Shown here one piece after another: positions 26,955-35,543 of a stretch of DNA of 64,000 nucleotides. The position numbers and the translations under genes are program-made. How positions within the stretch are numbered: the first letter of the stretch is position 1; each line of letters opens with the position of its first letter. The notes under the pieces were generated by a model that did no database searches, was not told where the DNA came from, and worked only from the letters and a program-made list of their open reading frames with translations. This stretch comes from JAKZVK01 sp965261065 (lineage in GTDB: Bacteria > Acidobacteriota > Terriglobia > Bryobacterales > UBA6623). Location of the stretch: NCBI GenBank assembly GCA_965261065.1, contig OZ253444.1, positions 3,472,001 to 3,536,000 on the forward strand, read 5' to 3'.

Positions 26955-27518
26955 TCAGAGATTGAGGAAGTTGCGCAAGAGAGCCATGCCCGTTTCGGTG
27001 AGGATCGATTCGGGATGGAACTGGACGCCCTCGATCAGGTGCTGTTTGTGACGCAGTCCCATGATCAAGCCGTCGGCTGTGGAGGCGGAGACCTCAAGGG
27101 ATTCGGGTAACGAGTCGCGCTCGACGATCAAAGAGTGGTAACGCGTGGCCGTGAAGTCTTGCGGCAGGGCGGCAAAGACGGTGCTGCCGTCGTGGTGGAT
27201 CTGGCTGGTCTTGCCGTGCATGAGATACGGCGCGCGGACTACCTTGCCGCCAAACGCCTCGGCGATCGACTGATGCCCGAGGCACACTCCCAGGATAGGG
27301 AACTTACCGGCCAGCTTCTTGACCAGCGGCACGCAAATGCCGGCCTCCTTCGGCGTACATGGGCCGGGCGAAAGCACAATGCGCTCGGGACCCATCTTTT
27401 CGATCTCGTTCACGGTGATCTGATCGTTGCGTTGGACCTCGAGGTCCGCACCCAACTCGCCGAGGTATTGCACCAGGTTGAAGGTGAACGAGTCGTAGTT
27501 GTCGATGACGAGAAGCAT
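26955..27518 (-). CDS. trpG: Anthranilate/aminodeoxychorismate synthase glutamine amidotransferase subunit
   Basis: A 187-residue class I glutamine amidotransferase. MLLVIDNYDSFTFNLVQYLGELGA is the diagnostic N-terminus. VLSPGPCTPKEAG, LGVCLGHQSIAEAFGG (nucleophile Cys) and GVQFHPESILTE (His and Glu) complete the triad. It releases ammonia from glutamine for the TrpE subunit to make anthranilate from chorismate; in many bacteria the same subunit also serves folate synthesis. It lies 82 bp after trpE on the same strand, the gap holding a short CCCCTAC-type repeat. AroDE heads the cluster. Confidence 0.94.
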   Translation of the reverse strand: MLLVIDNYDSFTFNLVQYLGELGADLEVQRNDQITVNEIEKMGPERIVLSPGPCTPKEAGICVPLVKKLAGKFPILGVCLGHQSIAEAFGGKVVRAPYLMHGKTSQIHHDGSTVFAALPQDFTATRYHSLIVERDSLPESLEVSASTADGLIMGLRHKQHLIEGVQFHPESILTETGMALLRNFLNL

Positions 27519-27600
27519 GGTGAACAGCGGGCGGGCACTGGGGCCTGCCCCTACAACTTCAGGATACCGTGGGAACAGCGCGCGGCACAGGAACCCGCCC

Positions 27601-29073
27601 CTACATGCCACGGGCGGTTTCGGCCGCTTTGAGCAGAGCACGCGCCTTGTTCATCGTCTCGTCCCACTCGCGCTCGGGGACCGAGTCGGCAACGATGCCC
27701 GCGCCCACCTGCAGATAGGCCTTTCCCTTGCGGACCATCAACGTCCGGATGGCGATGCAGGAGTCGAGGTTGCCCGAAAAGTCGAGGTACATCACACTGC
27801 CGGAGTAGATGCCGCGGCGGGTGGGCTCCAACTCCGCGATGATCTCCATCGCCCGCACCTTCGGGGCGCCGGAGACCGTCCCCGCGGGGAAGCACGCAGC
27901 CAGCGCGTCGAAAACGTCCTGATCGGGTCGCAGCTTGCCCAGCACGCTTGAGACGATGTGCATCACGTGCGAGTACCTCTCGACGATCTTGAACTGAGGG
28001 ACATGCACCGAGGAGTACTCGCAGACGCGTCCCACGTCATTTCGGCCAAGATCGACCAGCATGACATGCTCGGCGAGTTCTTTCTCGTCGGCCAGAAGGT
28101 CCTTGGCCAGCGCATCGTCCTCTTCCTCGGTCTGGCCGCGCGGACGTGTTCCGGCGATCGGGCGGTACTCGACTCGTTGTCCTTCGACCTTGACCAGCAT
28201 CTCCGGCGAGCTGCCCAGCACAACCGTGTCGTCGAGGTGCAGGTAGAACAGGTACGGCGAGGGGTTCACGGTGCGTAGCGCACGATAGATCTGAAACGGC
28301 TCAACGCCGGGCTTCATGTCGAGCCGCTGCGACAGCACAACCTGAAAAATATCGCCCGCGAGAATATACTCCTTCGCTTTCTCGACTGCTTGGCAGAAGC
28401 GTTTCTGCCCGATGTTCGACTCGACTTCCAGCGGCTTCGCCGAGGCCTTCGTCGACGGAACCTTCAGCGGCCGGGCCAGCGCTCTTTCGACCTTGGCGAT
28501 CCGGCGGCAAGCATCGTCGTAGCCCTTGCGCAGCTTCCCCTTCCACTCATCACAGCGCACGTTGGCGACCACGTGGATCTGATGCTTGACGTGGTCGAAA
28601 GCCAGCAGCGTCTCGAAGAACATGAAGACCGCGTCGGGTGTCTTGAGATCGTCCTTGCGAAACGCGGGCACTCGGGGTTCGATCAGGCGCACCAAGTCGT
28701 AGCCCGCGTAGCCCACCGCGCCCGCGGAGAAAGGTGGTAGCCCTTCCGCGCCGGCCGGCTGAAACTCGTGTGTGATCTCCCGGAGAATCTCGAACACGTT
28801 GCCGCGGCGGCGTTTGGTCGTACCGTCTTTGCGCAGAGTGACCCGGTTGCCGCGAGCCTCGACAAGCAGAAACGGGTCGGCGCCGAGAAAGGTGTAGCGC
28901 GCGATCTTTTCGCCGCCCTCGACGCTTTCGAGCAAGAACGAATAGCGGCTTTTCGCAGCCAGCTTGAGGTACGCCGAGACCGGGGTCTCGAGGTCCGCCG
29001 CCAGCAGTTTATGCACCGGCACCACGTTGCCGTCGCGCGCATAACCTTCGAACGTGTCGAAGTCGGGCGTCAT
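27601..29073 (-). CDS. trpE: Anthranilate synthase component I
   Basis: A 490-residue chorismate-binding enzyme. The N-terminal domain contains the feedback tryptophan-binding segment SFLLESVEGGEKIARYTFLGADP. The catalytic domain has DIFQVVLSQRLDMKPGVEPFQIYRALRTVNPSPYLFYL, SPEMLVKVEGQRVEYRPIAGTRPRG, DLGRNDVGRVCEYSSVHV, FPAGTVSGAPKVRAMEIIAELEP and GIVADSVPEREWDET. The LLES motif and full length favour TrpE over PabB. Start ATG overlaps the aroDE stop by four bases (ATGA), so translation is coupled. Confidence 0.95.
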   Translation of the reverse strand: MTPDFDTFEGYARDGNVVPVHKLLAADLETPVSAYLKLAAKSRYSFLLESVEGGEKIARYTFLGADPFLLVEARGNRVTLRKDGTTKRRRGNVFEILREITHEFQPAGAEGLPPFSAGAVGYAGYDLVRLIEPRVPAFRKDDLKTPDAVFMFFETLLAFDHVKHQIHVVANVRCDEWKGKLRKGYDDACRRIAKVERALARPLKVPSTKASAKPLEVESNIGQKRFCQAVEKAKEYILAGDIFQVVLSQRLDMKPGVEPFQIYRALRTVNPSPYLFYLHLDDTVVLGSSPEMLVKVEGQRVEYRPIAGTRPRGQTEEEDDALAKDLLADEKELAEHVMLVDLGRNDVGRVCEYSSVHVPQFKIVERYSHVMHIVSSVLGKLRPDQDVFDALAACFPAGTVSGAPKVRAMEIIAELEPTRRGIYSGSVMYLDFSGNLDSCIAIRTLMVRKGKAYLQVGAGIVADSVPEREWDETMNKARALLKAAETARGM

Positions 29074-30626
29074 CCGCCGGCTCCCGTCAGCGCCTCGACG
29101 ACCGCGTTTCGCATCACGCTCCGCGGTGCCGCTTCATGGGTCCAAATTTCGAACTGCGCGGCGGCCTGCTCGACGAACATTTCGAGCCCCGCAATGGTCT
29201 TCTTGCCCGCCGCCTTCGCCCGCCGGAGTAGCTCGGTCTCGAGTGGGTTATACACCATGTCGAACACCAGCTCAGCGGGGATACGGTCGTCGAAGAAACA
29301 ACCCTCCACCTTGGGATACAAGCCCAGGGGTGTCGTATGTACCAGCGCGTCGAAGTAGGCGTCATCGAGCTTCGGCCGGTCGATCGCCTCGACACCGCAG
29401 TCACGGGCGAGCTTGCGAACGCGCTGCGGGTTGCGGCCTGTCAGTGTGACTCGCGAGCCCTTGTCCCGCAGTGCGAAGATCGCCGCCCGGGCCGCGCCCC
29501 CGTTACCCACGATGAGAACCGAGGCCCCGCCGAGTTTCAGCTTCTTTTCGAGAGGAGCCGTTACACCCACCGCATCGGTGTTCGTTCCGTAAAGCCTCCC
29601 CTTGCGCCGGTAAACGGTGTTCGCGGCGCCAATGCGCTTGGCGAGCGGCTCAACCGAGTGCAGGTGGCGCATGACGCGCTGCTTGTGGGGAATGGTGACA
29701 CTGAAGCCGGCCACGGGCAGGCCGTCGGCTACCTTGAAGAAATCACTGATCTTCGTCGCCCGGACGAGGAACGGCAAATACACGGCGTCCATGCGCTTCG
29801 CCCGGAAGGCGCGATTGTGAAGCACCGGCGACATCGAGTGCGCCACCGGATCGGCGATCACGCCATAGACTTTCGTCGACCGCTTGCGCCGATGCACCTG
29901 ATAGCGGTTCCGCAGGTCGCCGGCAAGGATCTGCCCCGGGGCGGTGGGTTGCACTTTCGGAGGCGGCGCTCCCCGCTTTCGCGCCAGAGGCTCCGACGCC
30001 GGGACAGGGGCCGCAAATACAAAAACCGAGCCACGCGAAGGGCCCAGAATGCGGGTCGGCGTCCCGACCTCTCCCATCGCCATCACGACGAGCGATTCGC
30101 GCCGGAAGGCCAACGGCAACTCCAGCACGCGCAAGCTATCGCTCGGCTTGACCGCCGCGGTAGCGACCTTGTAGAGGTCCGCGGGAATCTTCTGTAACCG
30201 CTTCACCACCCGATGCAGGGCGGGTGTTCGCTCAAAGTCGTGGTAAGAGAGCATCCGCAGGGCGCGGTCTTCGAAGGTCTCGAGAAGGCTGGGATCAACC
30301 TCGGCCGTCTCGATCTCGACGTCCACCACCGCCACGCCGGCCTCGACCGCGGCGTCGAGAATGTCGATTTGTTTCTCGATCGTTCCCTTGAAGGCGCCGC
30401 CGGCTTGCTTTCTTCGGCAGGTCGCCAGCACCACGGTTTCGGGATAGCGCCGCAGCACTCTGCGGATCACGGCCAAACCCGCGTCAGGACGGTCTAACAG
30501 GTCGAGGCGTACCTCCAGAAAGTCCTCGCCACTCTCGCAAGCGGCGAGGGCGAGGCGCTCGAGATGCGACACCTCCTCGCACCCCAGAGCCACGCAGATT
30601 CTGGGCAAAGCAGCTACCGAAATCAT
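29070..30626 (-). CDS. aroDE: Bifunctional 3-dehydroquinate dehydratase / shikimate dehydrogenase
   Basis: A 518-residue fusion. Residues 1-~225 are a type I AroD: LEVRLDLLD, TCRRKQAGG, VDVEIE, SYHDFERTP and YKVATAAVKPSDSLRVL with the Schiff-base Lys in YKVAT. After a linker of ~25 residues comes AroE: KVYGVIADPVAHSMSPVLHNRAF, GFSVTIPHKQRVM (catalytic Lys), GAANTVYRRKGRLYGTNTDAVG, then VLIVGNGGAARAAIFAL for NADPH. It turns dehydroquinate into shikimate in two steps. The fused form occurs in some bacteria and plants. It is the first gene of aroDE-trpE-trpG, placing shikimate and tryptophan branch enzymes in one transcript. Confidence 0.94.
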   Translation of the reverse strand: MISVAALPRICVALGCEEVSHLERLALAACESGEDFLEVRLDLLDRPDAGLAVIRRVLRRYPETVVLATCRRKQAGGAFKGTIEKQIDILDAAVEAGVAVVDVEIETAEVDPSLLETFEDRALRMLSYHDFERTPALHRVVKRLQKIPADLYKVATAAVKPSDSLRVLELPLAFRRESLVVMAMGEVGTPTRILGPSRGSVFVFAAPVPASEPLARKRGAPPPKVQPTAPGQILAGDLRNRYQVHRRKRSTKVYGVIADPVAHSMSPVLHNRAFRAKRMDAVYLPFLVRATKISDFFKVADGLPVAGFSVTIPHKQRVMRHLHSVEPLAKRIGAANTVYRRKGRLYGTNTDAVGVTAPLEKKLKLGGASVLIVGNGGAARAAIFALRDKGSRVTLTGRNPQRVRKLARDCGVEAIDRPKLDDAYFDALVHTTPLGLYPKVEGCFFDDRIPAELVFDMVYNPLETELLRRAKAAGKKTIAGLEMFVEQAAAQFEIWTHEAAPRSVMRNAVVEALTGAGG

Positions 30627-30866
30627 GGGGGTCAGGCGGTGAAACTGAGCATATCACAGCGAACTTGCGGGATCGCTCTGGCGGGGCTTTGCAGGCGGGG
30701 GGGCGATGCGTTCGGTGGCCGTCTCCGCGCGACGCCAACCCCAAGCTCCGAAAGGGGAATGTTTTTCTTTGGCTCCGCTTCCCGGGGCTCACGCCGCCGG
30801 GCCAATATTAAGCAAACCAGTTCCAAACAGCAGGCATGCCCCATCCTTTTTGGGTGCGGTTGCGGG
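30627..30866. other. Divergent intergenic region, aroDE / restriction gene
   Basis: About 240 bp between aroDE and the restriction gene on opposite strands. It must hold the aroDE promoter. A -10-like TATACT lies at 30907-30912, inside the first codons if the restriction gene starts at 30867, but no matching -35 was found at the right distance. Confidence 0.35.
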
Positions 30867-33800
30867 GTGGCGAGGACTTGGGCAGGGGCGAGACGCGCAC
30901 AGCGTGTATACTGGGGTCGCCTCCGAAGTGAAACGCCCGACGAAATCATCGAAAACCCTATCCTGAACTCGCCCTTTGAGGAGCCCAACCGGCACTTCAG
31001 GTTCACGGACGAAGGCATCACGAACGAAATCGTCGAGACGCGCCGTATCAGTTCCTACTTCATCCCGATTCCCCCGCCCAAGAAGAAGGGCAAACAACGC
31101 GAATTCGAAACCGAGTGGACGCAGGACCGTATCGAAGAAAACGAATTCGTCAACCGCATCCGGCGGCGGGTCGGCATGTGGCGGCAGGGCGGCCACGTCG
31201 GCGTCACTGCGGTCTCGTCACGCCTCCTCGAGTACTGGCGCAACCCCGAGCGTGAGAACAAGCTGTTCTTCTGCCAGATCGAGGCGCTCGAAACCGCCAT
31301 CTACTTGAACGAGGTCGCAAGGAAGTATGGCGATGCCTGGATCGAAAACGACCTGCGAGCCGCCAACGACTCGGCCAACCCCGGCCTGCCCCGCGTCGCT
31401 TACAAAATGGCCACCGGCAGCGGCAAGACGGTTGTCATGGCCATGCTCATCGCCTGGCAGACGCTGAACAAGCTCGCCAACCCGCAGGACGCCCGCTTCT
31501 CCGACGCTTTCTTGATCGTTTCTCCCGGCATCACGATCCGCGACCGATTGCGTGTTTTGTTTCCCAACGACCCGGGCAACTACTATCGGCTCCGCAACGT
31601 CGTCCCCGGCGACCTGCACGAGAAACTCGAACGGGCCAAAATCGTCGTCACGAATTTTCACGCCTTTCAGCTTCGGGAAATGGTGAAGGCCGGCAAGATC
31701 ACCAAACAGATCTTAGGCGGGGACAAGACCGGGGCGTTTAAGGAAACTCCGGCGAAAATGGTCCGCCGCGTTCTGCGAGCCCTGGGCAATAAGCGCAACA
31801 TCGTCGTGATCAACGACGAGGCGCACCACTGCTACCGCCGCAAGCCCGACGGCGAGGAGGTCCGGCTCAAGGGTGACGAGCGCAAGGAAGCAGAGAAGCG
31901 TGACGAGGAAGCCCGCGTCTGGATCTCCGGCATCGAGGTCGTGCGAGACAAGCTCGGCGTCCGCCGCATCTTCGACCTGTCCGCCACGCCTTTCTTCCTG
32001 CGAGGCTCGGGCTACTCCGAAGGCACGCTTTTCCCGTGGGTCGTCTCCGACTTCTCGCTGATCGACGCGATCGAGTCAGGTGTCGTCAAGATTCCGCGCG
32101 TCCCGGTTGCCGACGACACCATGCAGGGCGAGATGCCCACCTACCGCGACCTGTGGCTACGCATCCGCGACGACCTCCCTAAGAAGGGACGAAAGACAGG
32201 CCCGGTCGGCGGGGAGCCGAAGCTGCCCAAGGAACTGGAAGGCGCGCTGCATTCGCTCTACGCCAACTACGAGAAGTACTACAAGTTGTGGGAGAAGTCC
32301 TCAACAGGAAGGGACGACACACCGCCCGTCTTCATCGTCGTTTGCAACAACACCAACGTCTCGAAAATCGTCTACGACTACGTCTCCGGTTGGACGAAGA
32401 CTCTTCCCGACGAGTCCACCGTCGTCGTCCCCGGCAAACTGCCCATCTTCGACAACACCGACGGCGGCCGGTGGCGTGACCGCCCCAACACGATTCTTGT
32501 CGATAGCGAGCAGCTTGAGTCCGGCGAGGCCATGAGCGCCGAATTCAAGAAGATCGCGGCGCTTGAGATCGAGGAGTTCAAGAACGAATACCGCGACCGT
32601 TTCCCCGAGCGCGACGTCGAGAAGCTCACCGACGAAGACTTGTTGCGCGAGGTCATGAACACCGTTGGCAAGGCCGGGAAGCTCGGCGAGCACGTCACGT
32701 GCGTCGTCAGCGTCTCAATGCTCATCGAAGGCTGGGACGCCAACACCGTGACGCACGTTCTGGGCGTGCGCGCTTTCGGCACACAGCTTCTTTGCGAGCA
32801 GGTTGTCGGCCGCGCCCTGCGCCGCATCAGCTACGCCGCGAATGACGAGGGCAAGTTCATGCCGGAGTACGCCGAGGTCTACGGCGTTCCGTTCTCCTTC
32901 ATTCCCTGTTCGGGATCAACGGCCACGCCGGAGCCCGGCCCGAAAGCCACCCGCGTCCGTGCCTTGGAAGACCGCCTCGCGTGCGAAGTCACCTTCCCGC
33001 GCATTGTCGGTTACCGCTACGAAATCGGCGACGAGCAGCTTTCGGCAAAGTTCACACCGGAATCGCGGTTCGAGCTGTCGAGTCGCGACCTTGCGTTGCG
33101 TACCGAGATGGGTTCGGTGGTGGGGGAGTTCACGATCCACACCCTCGATGACCTCAAGCGTCAACGCGAGCAACAAGTCGTCTTCCAGTTGGCCCGCGTC
33201 GTGCTGGAGACGTATTTCCGCGATGGCGACGACCAGGTGCGCCCCTGGTTTTTTCCTCAGCTCCTTTCGATCTGCCGCCGCTGGCTCGATGAGTGTGTGG
33301 TCCTTCAGGAGCGGCAAGCGTTCAAACAGCTTTTGCTGTTGACCGAATTCGCCAACGACGCCGCGGACCGTATCTACCAGTCGATTGTCCGCTCGTCCGA
33401 CGGGACCAAGACACTGAAGGCCATCCCGCGTGCCTACGACAAGACCTGGTCCACCCGGTATGTGGATTTCGACACCACGAAGGCGGTGTATCAGACGCGG
33501 CCCGACAAGTGCCAGGTTTCCCATGTGGTAGGGGACACGGAGTCGTGGGAACAGAAGATGGCGCAGGTTCTGGAGACCATGCCGGAGGTCGTCGCTTACG
33601 TCAAGAACCAGGGTCTCGACTTTGCCATCCCCTACATGCTCAACGGCGAACAGCGCAACTACTGGCCGGACTTCCTCGTGCGCTACGACGACGGACGCGG
33701 CCTCGACGACCTCCTCAACATCGTCATCGAAGTCTCCGGGGAAGCCCGCAAAGACAAAGCCATCAAGGTCGAAACCGCCAAGACCCTCTGGGTCCCGGCG

Positions 33801-33893
33801 GTGAACAACCACGGCGCCTTCGGCCGCTGGGCCTTCGTGGAGGTCCGGGACCCCTGGAAAGACGCGGAGGGGACGATCCGCAGATTACGCTGA
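30867..33893 (+). CDS. Type III restriction enzyme, Res-like helicase-nuclease subunit
   Basis: About 1000 residues. Recognisable homology starts at ETPDEIIENPILNSPFEEPNRHFRF (near 30930). Superfamily 2 motor: YKMATGSGKTVVMAMLIAWQ (Walker A), NIVVINDEAHHCYRR (DEAH-type Walker B), FDLSATPFF (motif III), EGWDANTVTHVLGVRAFGTQLLCEQVVGRALRR (motifs V-VI). The C-terminus has YWPDFLVRYDDG…IVIEVSGE, a PD-(D/E)xK nuclease signature. No ATG lies near the homologous start; GTG 30867 is the closest, so the start is uncertain or mutated. The stop falls in the AATCTGYG-type repeat. The methyltransferase partner is at 35544, i.e. order res then mod. Confidence 0.85.
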   Translation: MARTWAGARRAQRVYWGRLRSETPDEIIENPILNSPFEEPNRHFRFTDEGITNEIVETRRISSYFIPIPPPKKKGKQREFETEWTQDRIEENEFVNRIRRRVGMWRQGGHVGVTAVSSRLLEYWRNPERENKLFFCQIEALETAIYLNEVARKYGDAWIENDLRAANDSANPGLPRVAYKMATGSGKTVVMAMLIAWQTLNKLANPQDARFSDAFLIVSPGITIRDRLRVLFPNDPGNYYRLRNVVPGDLHEKLERAKIVVTNFHAFQLREMVKAGKITKQILGGDKTGAFKETPAKMVRRVLRALGNKRNIVVINDEAHHCYRRKPDGEEVRLKGDERKEAEKRDEEARVWISGIEVVRDKLGVRRIFDLSATPFFLRGSGYSEGTLFPWVVSDFSLIDAIESGVVKIPRVPVADDTMQGEMPTYRDLWLRIRDDLPKKGRKTGPVGGEPKLPKELEGALHSLYANYEKYYKLWEKSSTGRDDTPPVFIVVCNNTNVSKIVYDYVSGWTKTLPDESTVVVPGKLPIFDNTDGGRWRDRPNTILVDSEQLESGEAMSAEFKKIAALEIEEFKNEYRDRFPERDVEKLTDEDLLREVMNTVGKAGKLGEHVTCVVSVSMLIEGWDANTVTHVLGVRAFGTQLLCEQVVGRALRRISYAANDEGKFMPEYAEVYGVPFSFIPCSGSTATPEPGPKATRVRALEDRLACEVTFPRIVGYRYEIGDEQLSAKFTPESRFELSSRDLALRTEMGSVVGEFTIHTLDDLKRQREQQVVFQLARVVLETYFRDGDDQVRPWFFPQLLSICRRWLDECVVLQERQAFKQLLLLTEFANDAADRIYQSIVRSSDGTKTLKAIPRAYDKTWSTRYVDFDTTKAVYQTRPDKCQVSHVVGDTESWEQKMAQVLETMPEVVAYVKNQGLDFAIPYMLNGEQRNYWPDFLVRYDDGRGLDDLLNIVIEVSGEARKDKAIKVETAKTLWVPAVNNHGAFGRWAFVEVRDPWKDAEGTIRRLR

Positions 33894-33909
33894 TTCTCAC
33901 AGATGAAAG
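33875..33909. repeat. AATCTGYG repeat, left half 1
   Basis: Reads GATCCGCAGATTACGC, then TGATTCTCACAGATGAAAG. It forms the last codons and stop of the restriction gene. The complementary right half lies 23 bp on, at 33933. Confidence 0.8.
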
Positions 33910-33952
33910 GCCAAACCATGACTCCTGAAAACAATCTGCGTGAATCTGCGAA

Positions 33953-34983
33953 GCCGGGTATCCACTTGACTCAGGTGACCCCAACATCTTGTAGTTGGGC
34001 TCACAGCGTCTTAGCGTCCCAATCGGCGACGATCGAGCGGTACGGCGTCGGCTCCACCGCCATGGCCTGCTGCACAAGGCGGTAGAAGAGCTTGCCCCGA
34101 CTGCGTGATCTGCGCCGATTGAAGCGGAACACGAACTCGTCGAGATAGTAGTCCAGATGCTCGTGGCTGACCGCCCCCTGATGCGTGCCCAGCATCCAGC
34201 GCTTGAGTAGCGAGATCGCCAAGTGCACCCTCGGCAGTAGCTGCGAGGCCTGCTCGCGGCGGTTGTTAATCGAGATGATACGACGCTGGTAGTCCTTCTT
34301 CTTGAGCGGATCGTAGCCCGACCAGTTGTCGGTAACAACCACGCTGCCCGGCTCGACCGACTCCTCGACGAAGGGCATCAAACTGGCCGCCGAGGCGTTC
34401 TGAACGCGCTGCATGCGGATGCGCCCCAGCCCGGTGCCTCTCTCTTCCGCGGCGACTGCAATCAACGCTTTACGCTCGGTCTGCCGGCCGATTACCCCTT
34501 CTTCTTCAGCGCCCCAGTAGGTCTCATCGACCTCGACGAGGCCCGTCAATCGCTCCCGCCCCGGGCGCACCATCGCTCGCCTCAGCTTGTGCATCCAAGG
34601 CCAGGCGGTTTGGTAACTGCCCAGTCCCAGAACGCGCTGTAGACCCAGGGCGCTGGCCTCATTCTTCTGCGTGGTGATGGTCCACATCGCCCGGAACCAC
34701 AGCCGCAGCGGCTTGCGTGTGTCTTGAAAGATCGTGCCGGCGGTGACGGAGGTTTGCCGCCCGCAGCGAGCGCATTCGAACCACACTTTGCGCACCGGCC
34801 AAGCGCGCTCATGCCCACACCTTGGACAGCGGAAACCCTCTGGCCAGCGCAAGGCGAACAGATAGTCGCGGCAAGCCTCCTCGCTCGCAAAGTGAGACTC
34901 GAATTCGAGTTGGTCGCGCGGGTAATCCTCCACCAGGCCCTACACTACATCTTGGGGTCACCTGAGTCAAGTGGATACCCAGC
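33953..34983 (-). mobile_element. IS1595-family element, copy B
   Basis: 1031 bp, the same length and ends as copy A, flanked by the 8-bp duplication TCTGCGAA (33945-33952 and 34984-34991). It has entered one of the AATCTGYG repeats. The two copies with independent target duplications fix the true element ends at GCYGGG…CCCRGC. Confidence 0.93.
34001..34933 (-). CDS. IS1595-family transposase, copy B
   Basis: 310 residues, GTG start at 34933; it differs from copy A at only about two residues (KNEAS for KNGAS, ERGTG for ERGAG). It has the Zn ribbon CPRCGHE…CARCGRQ and ISXO2-like catalytic Asp residues in VEVDETYWG and VVTDNWSGYD. Intact. Confidence 0.93.
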   Translation of the reverse strand: MEDYPRDQLEFESHFASEEACRDYLFALRWPEGFRCPRCGHERAWPVRKVWFECARCGRQTSVTAGTIFQDTRKPLRLWFRAMWTITTQKNEASALGLQRVLGLGSYQTAWPWMHKLRRAMVRPGRERLTGLVEVDETYWGAEEEGVIGRQTERKALIAVAAEERGTGLGRIRMQRVQNASAASLMPFVEESVEPGSVVVTDNWSGYDPLKKKDYQRRIISINNRREQASQLLPRVHLAISLLKRWMLGTHQGAVSHEHLDYYLDEFVFRFNRRRSRSRGKLFYRLVQQAMAVEPTPYRSIVADWDAKTL

Positions 34984-35377
34984 TCTGCGAAATCTGCGGA
35001 TGATCCAGAAACCTACGCCGTCATCGGCGCCGCGATGGAAGTACACCGCGTCCTAGGCCACGATTTCCTAGAGCCCGTCTACCAGGAAGCCTTGGCGCGT
35101 GAGTTCGCTACCCGAGACATTCCCCACAAGCGCGAAGTCGCCCTCCCCATCGACTACAAAGGGCACATCCTCAACTGCGCCTACCGCGCCGACTTCATCT
35201 GTCACGAACACTTGATCGTCGAAGTCAAGGCTCTCGGACGGCTCACCACGAACGAGCACGCCCAAGTCATCAACTATCTAAAGGCAACAGGCTTCACCCG
35301 GGCGCTCCTGGTGAACTTCGGCGCCCGCAGCCTGGAACACAAGCGCCTAATCTTCACCCAAGCCCAACGAACCGTAT

Positions 35378-35412
35378 GATCCGCAGATTACGCAGATTCT
35401 CACAGATGAAAG
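35378..35412. repeat. AATCTGYG repeat, left half 2
   Basis: GATCCGCAGATTACGCAGAT followed by TCTCACAGATGAAAG, one base from identity with left half 1. It overlaps the stop of the GxxExxY gene (…TVstop). Confidence 0.85.
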
Positions 35413-35500
35413 ACTCAAACCATAAACCCTGGAGACACTCTGCCGCACCGAGCACCGGTCGCCCGAGGCGGAGGTGAACCCCGACCCAACAGAACCAAAG

Positions 35501-35531
35501 AAATCTGTGAAAATCTGTGTAATCTGCGGAT
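35501..35531. repeat. AATCTGYG repeat, right half 2
   Basis: AAATCTGTGAAAATCTGTGT then AATCTGCGGAT, 12 bp upstream of the methyltransferase ATG. With left half 2 it could form a long stem with a loop of about 88 nt. It may occupy the methyltransferase 5' leader. Confidence 0.85.
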
Positions 35532-35543
35532 AAACCAATCCCC

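Larger units (their letters stand above)
33933..35001. repeat. AATCTGYG repeat, right half 1, split by IS1595
   Basis: AATCTGCGTGAATCTGCGAA at 33933-33952 continues after the IS as AATCTGCGGAT at 34990-35001 (the IS duplicated TCTGCGAA). In frame it encodes NLRESAKSAD of the GxxExxY protein. Confidence 0.85.
33918..35379 (+). pseudogene. GxxExxY-family (PDDEXK-fold) protein gene, interrupted by IS1595
   Basis: Without the IS and one 8-bp duplication, an ORF runs from ATG 33918: MTPENNLRESAKSADDPETY, then AVIGAAMEVHRVLGHDFLEPVYQEALAREFATRDI and on to 35379, about 134 residues. GAAMEVHRVLG and GHDFLEPVYQ, YRADFICHEHLIVEVKAL (PDDEXK core D…E-x-K) and QVINYLKATGFTRALLVNFG are GxxExxY family hallmarks. 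A shortened protein of 114 residues can still start at ATG 35035 and keeps the nuclease-fold core. Function of the family is unknown. It sits between restriction and methyltransferase genes, bracketed by repeats. Confidence 0.82.
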
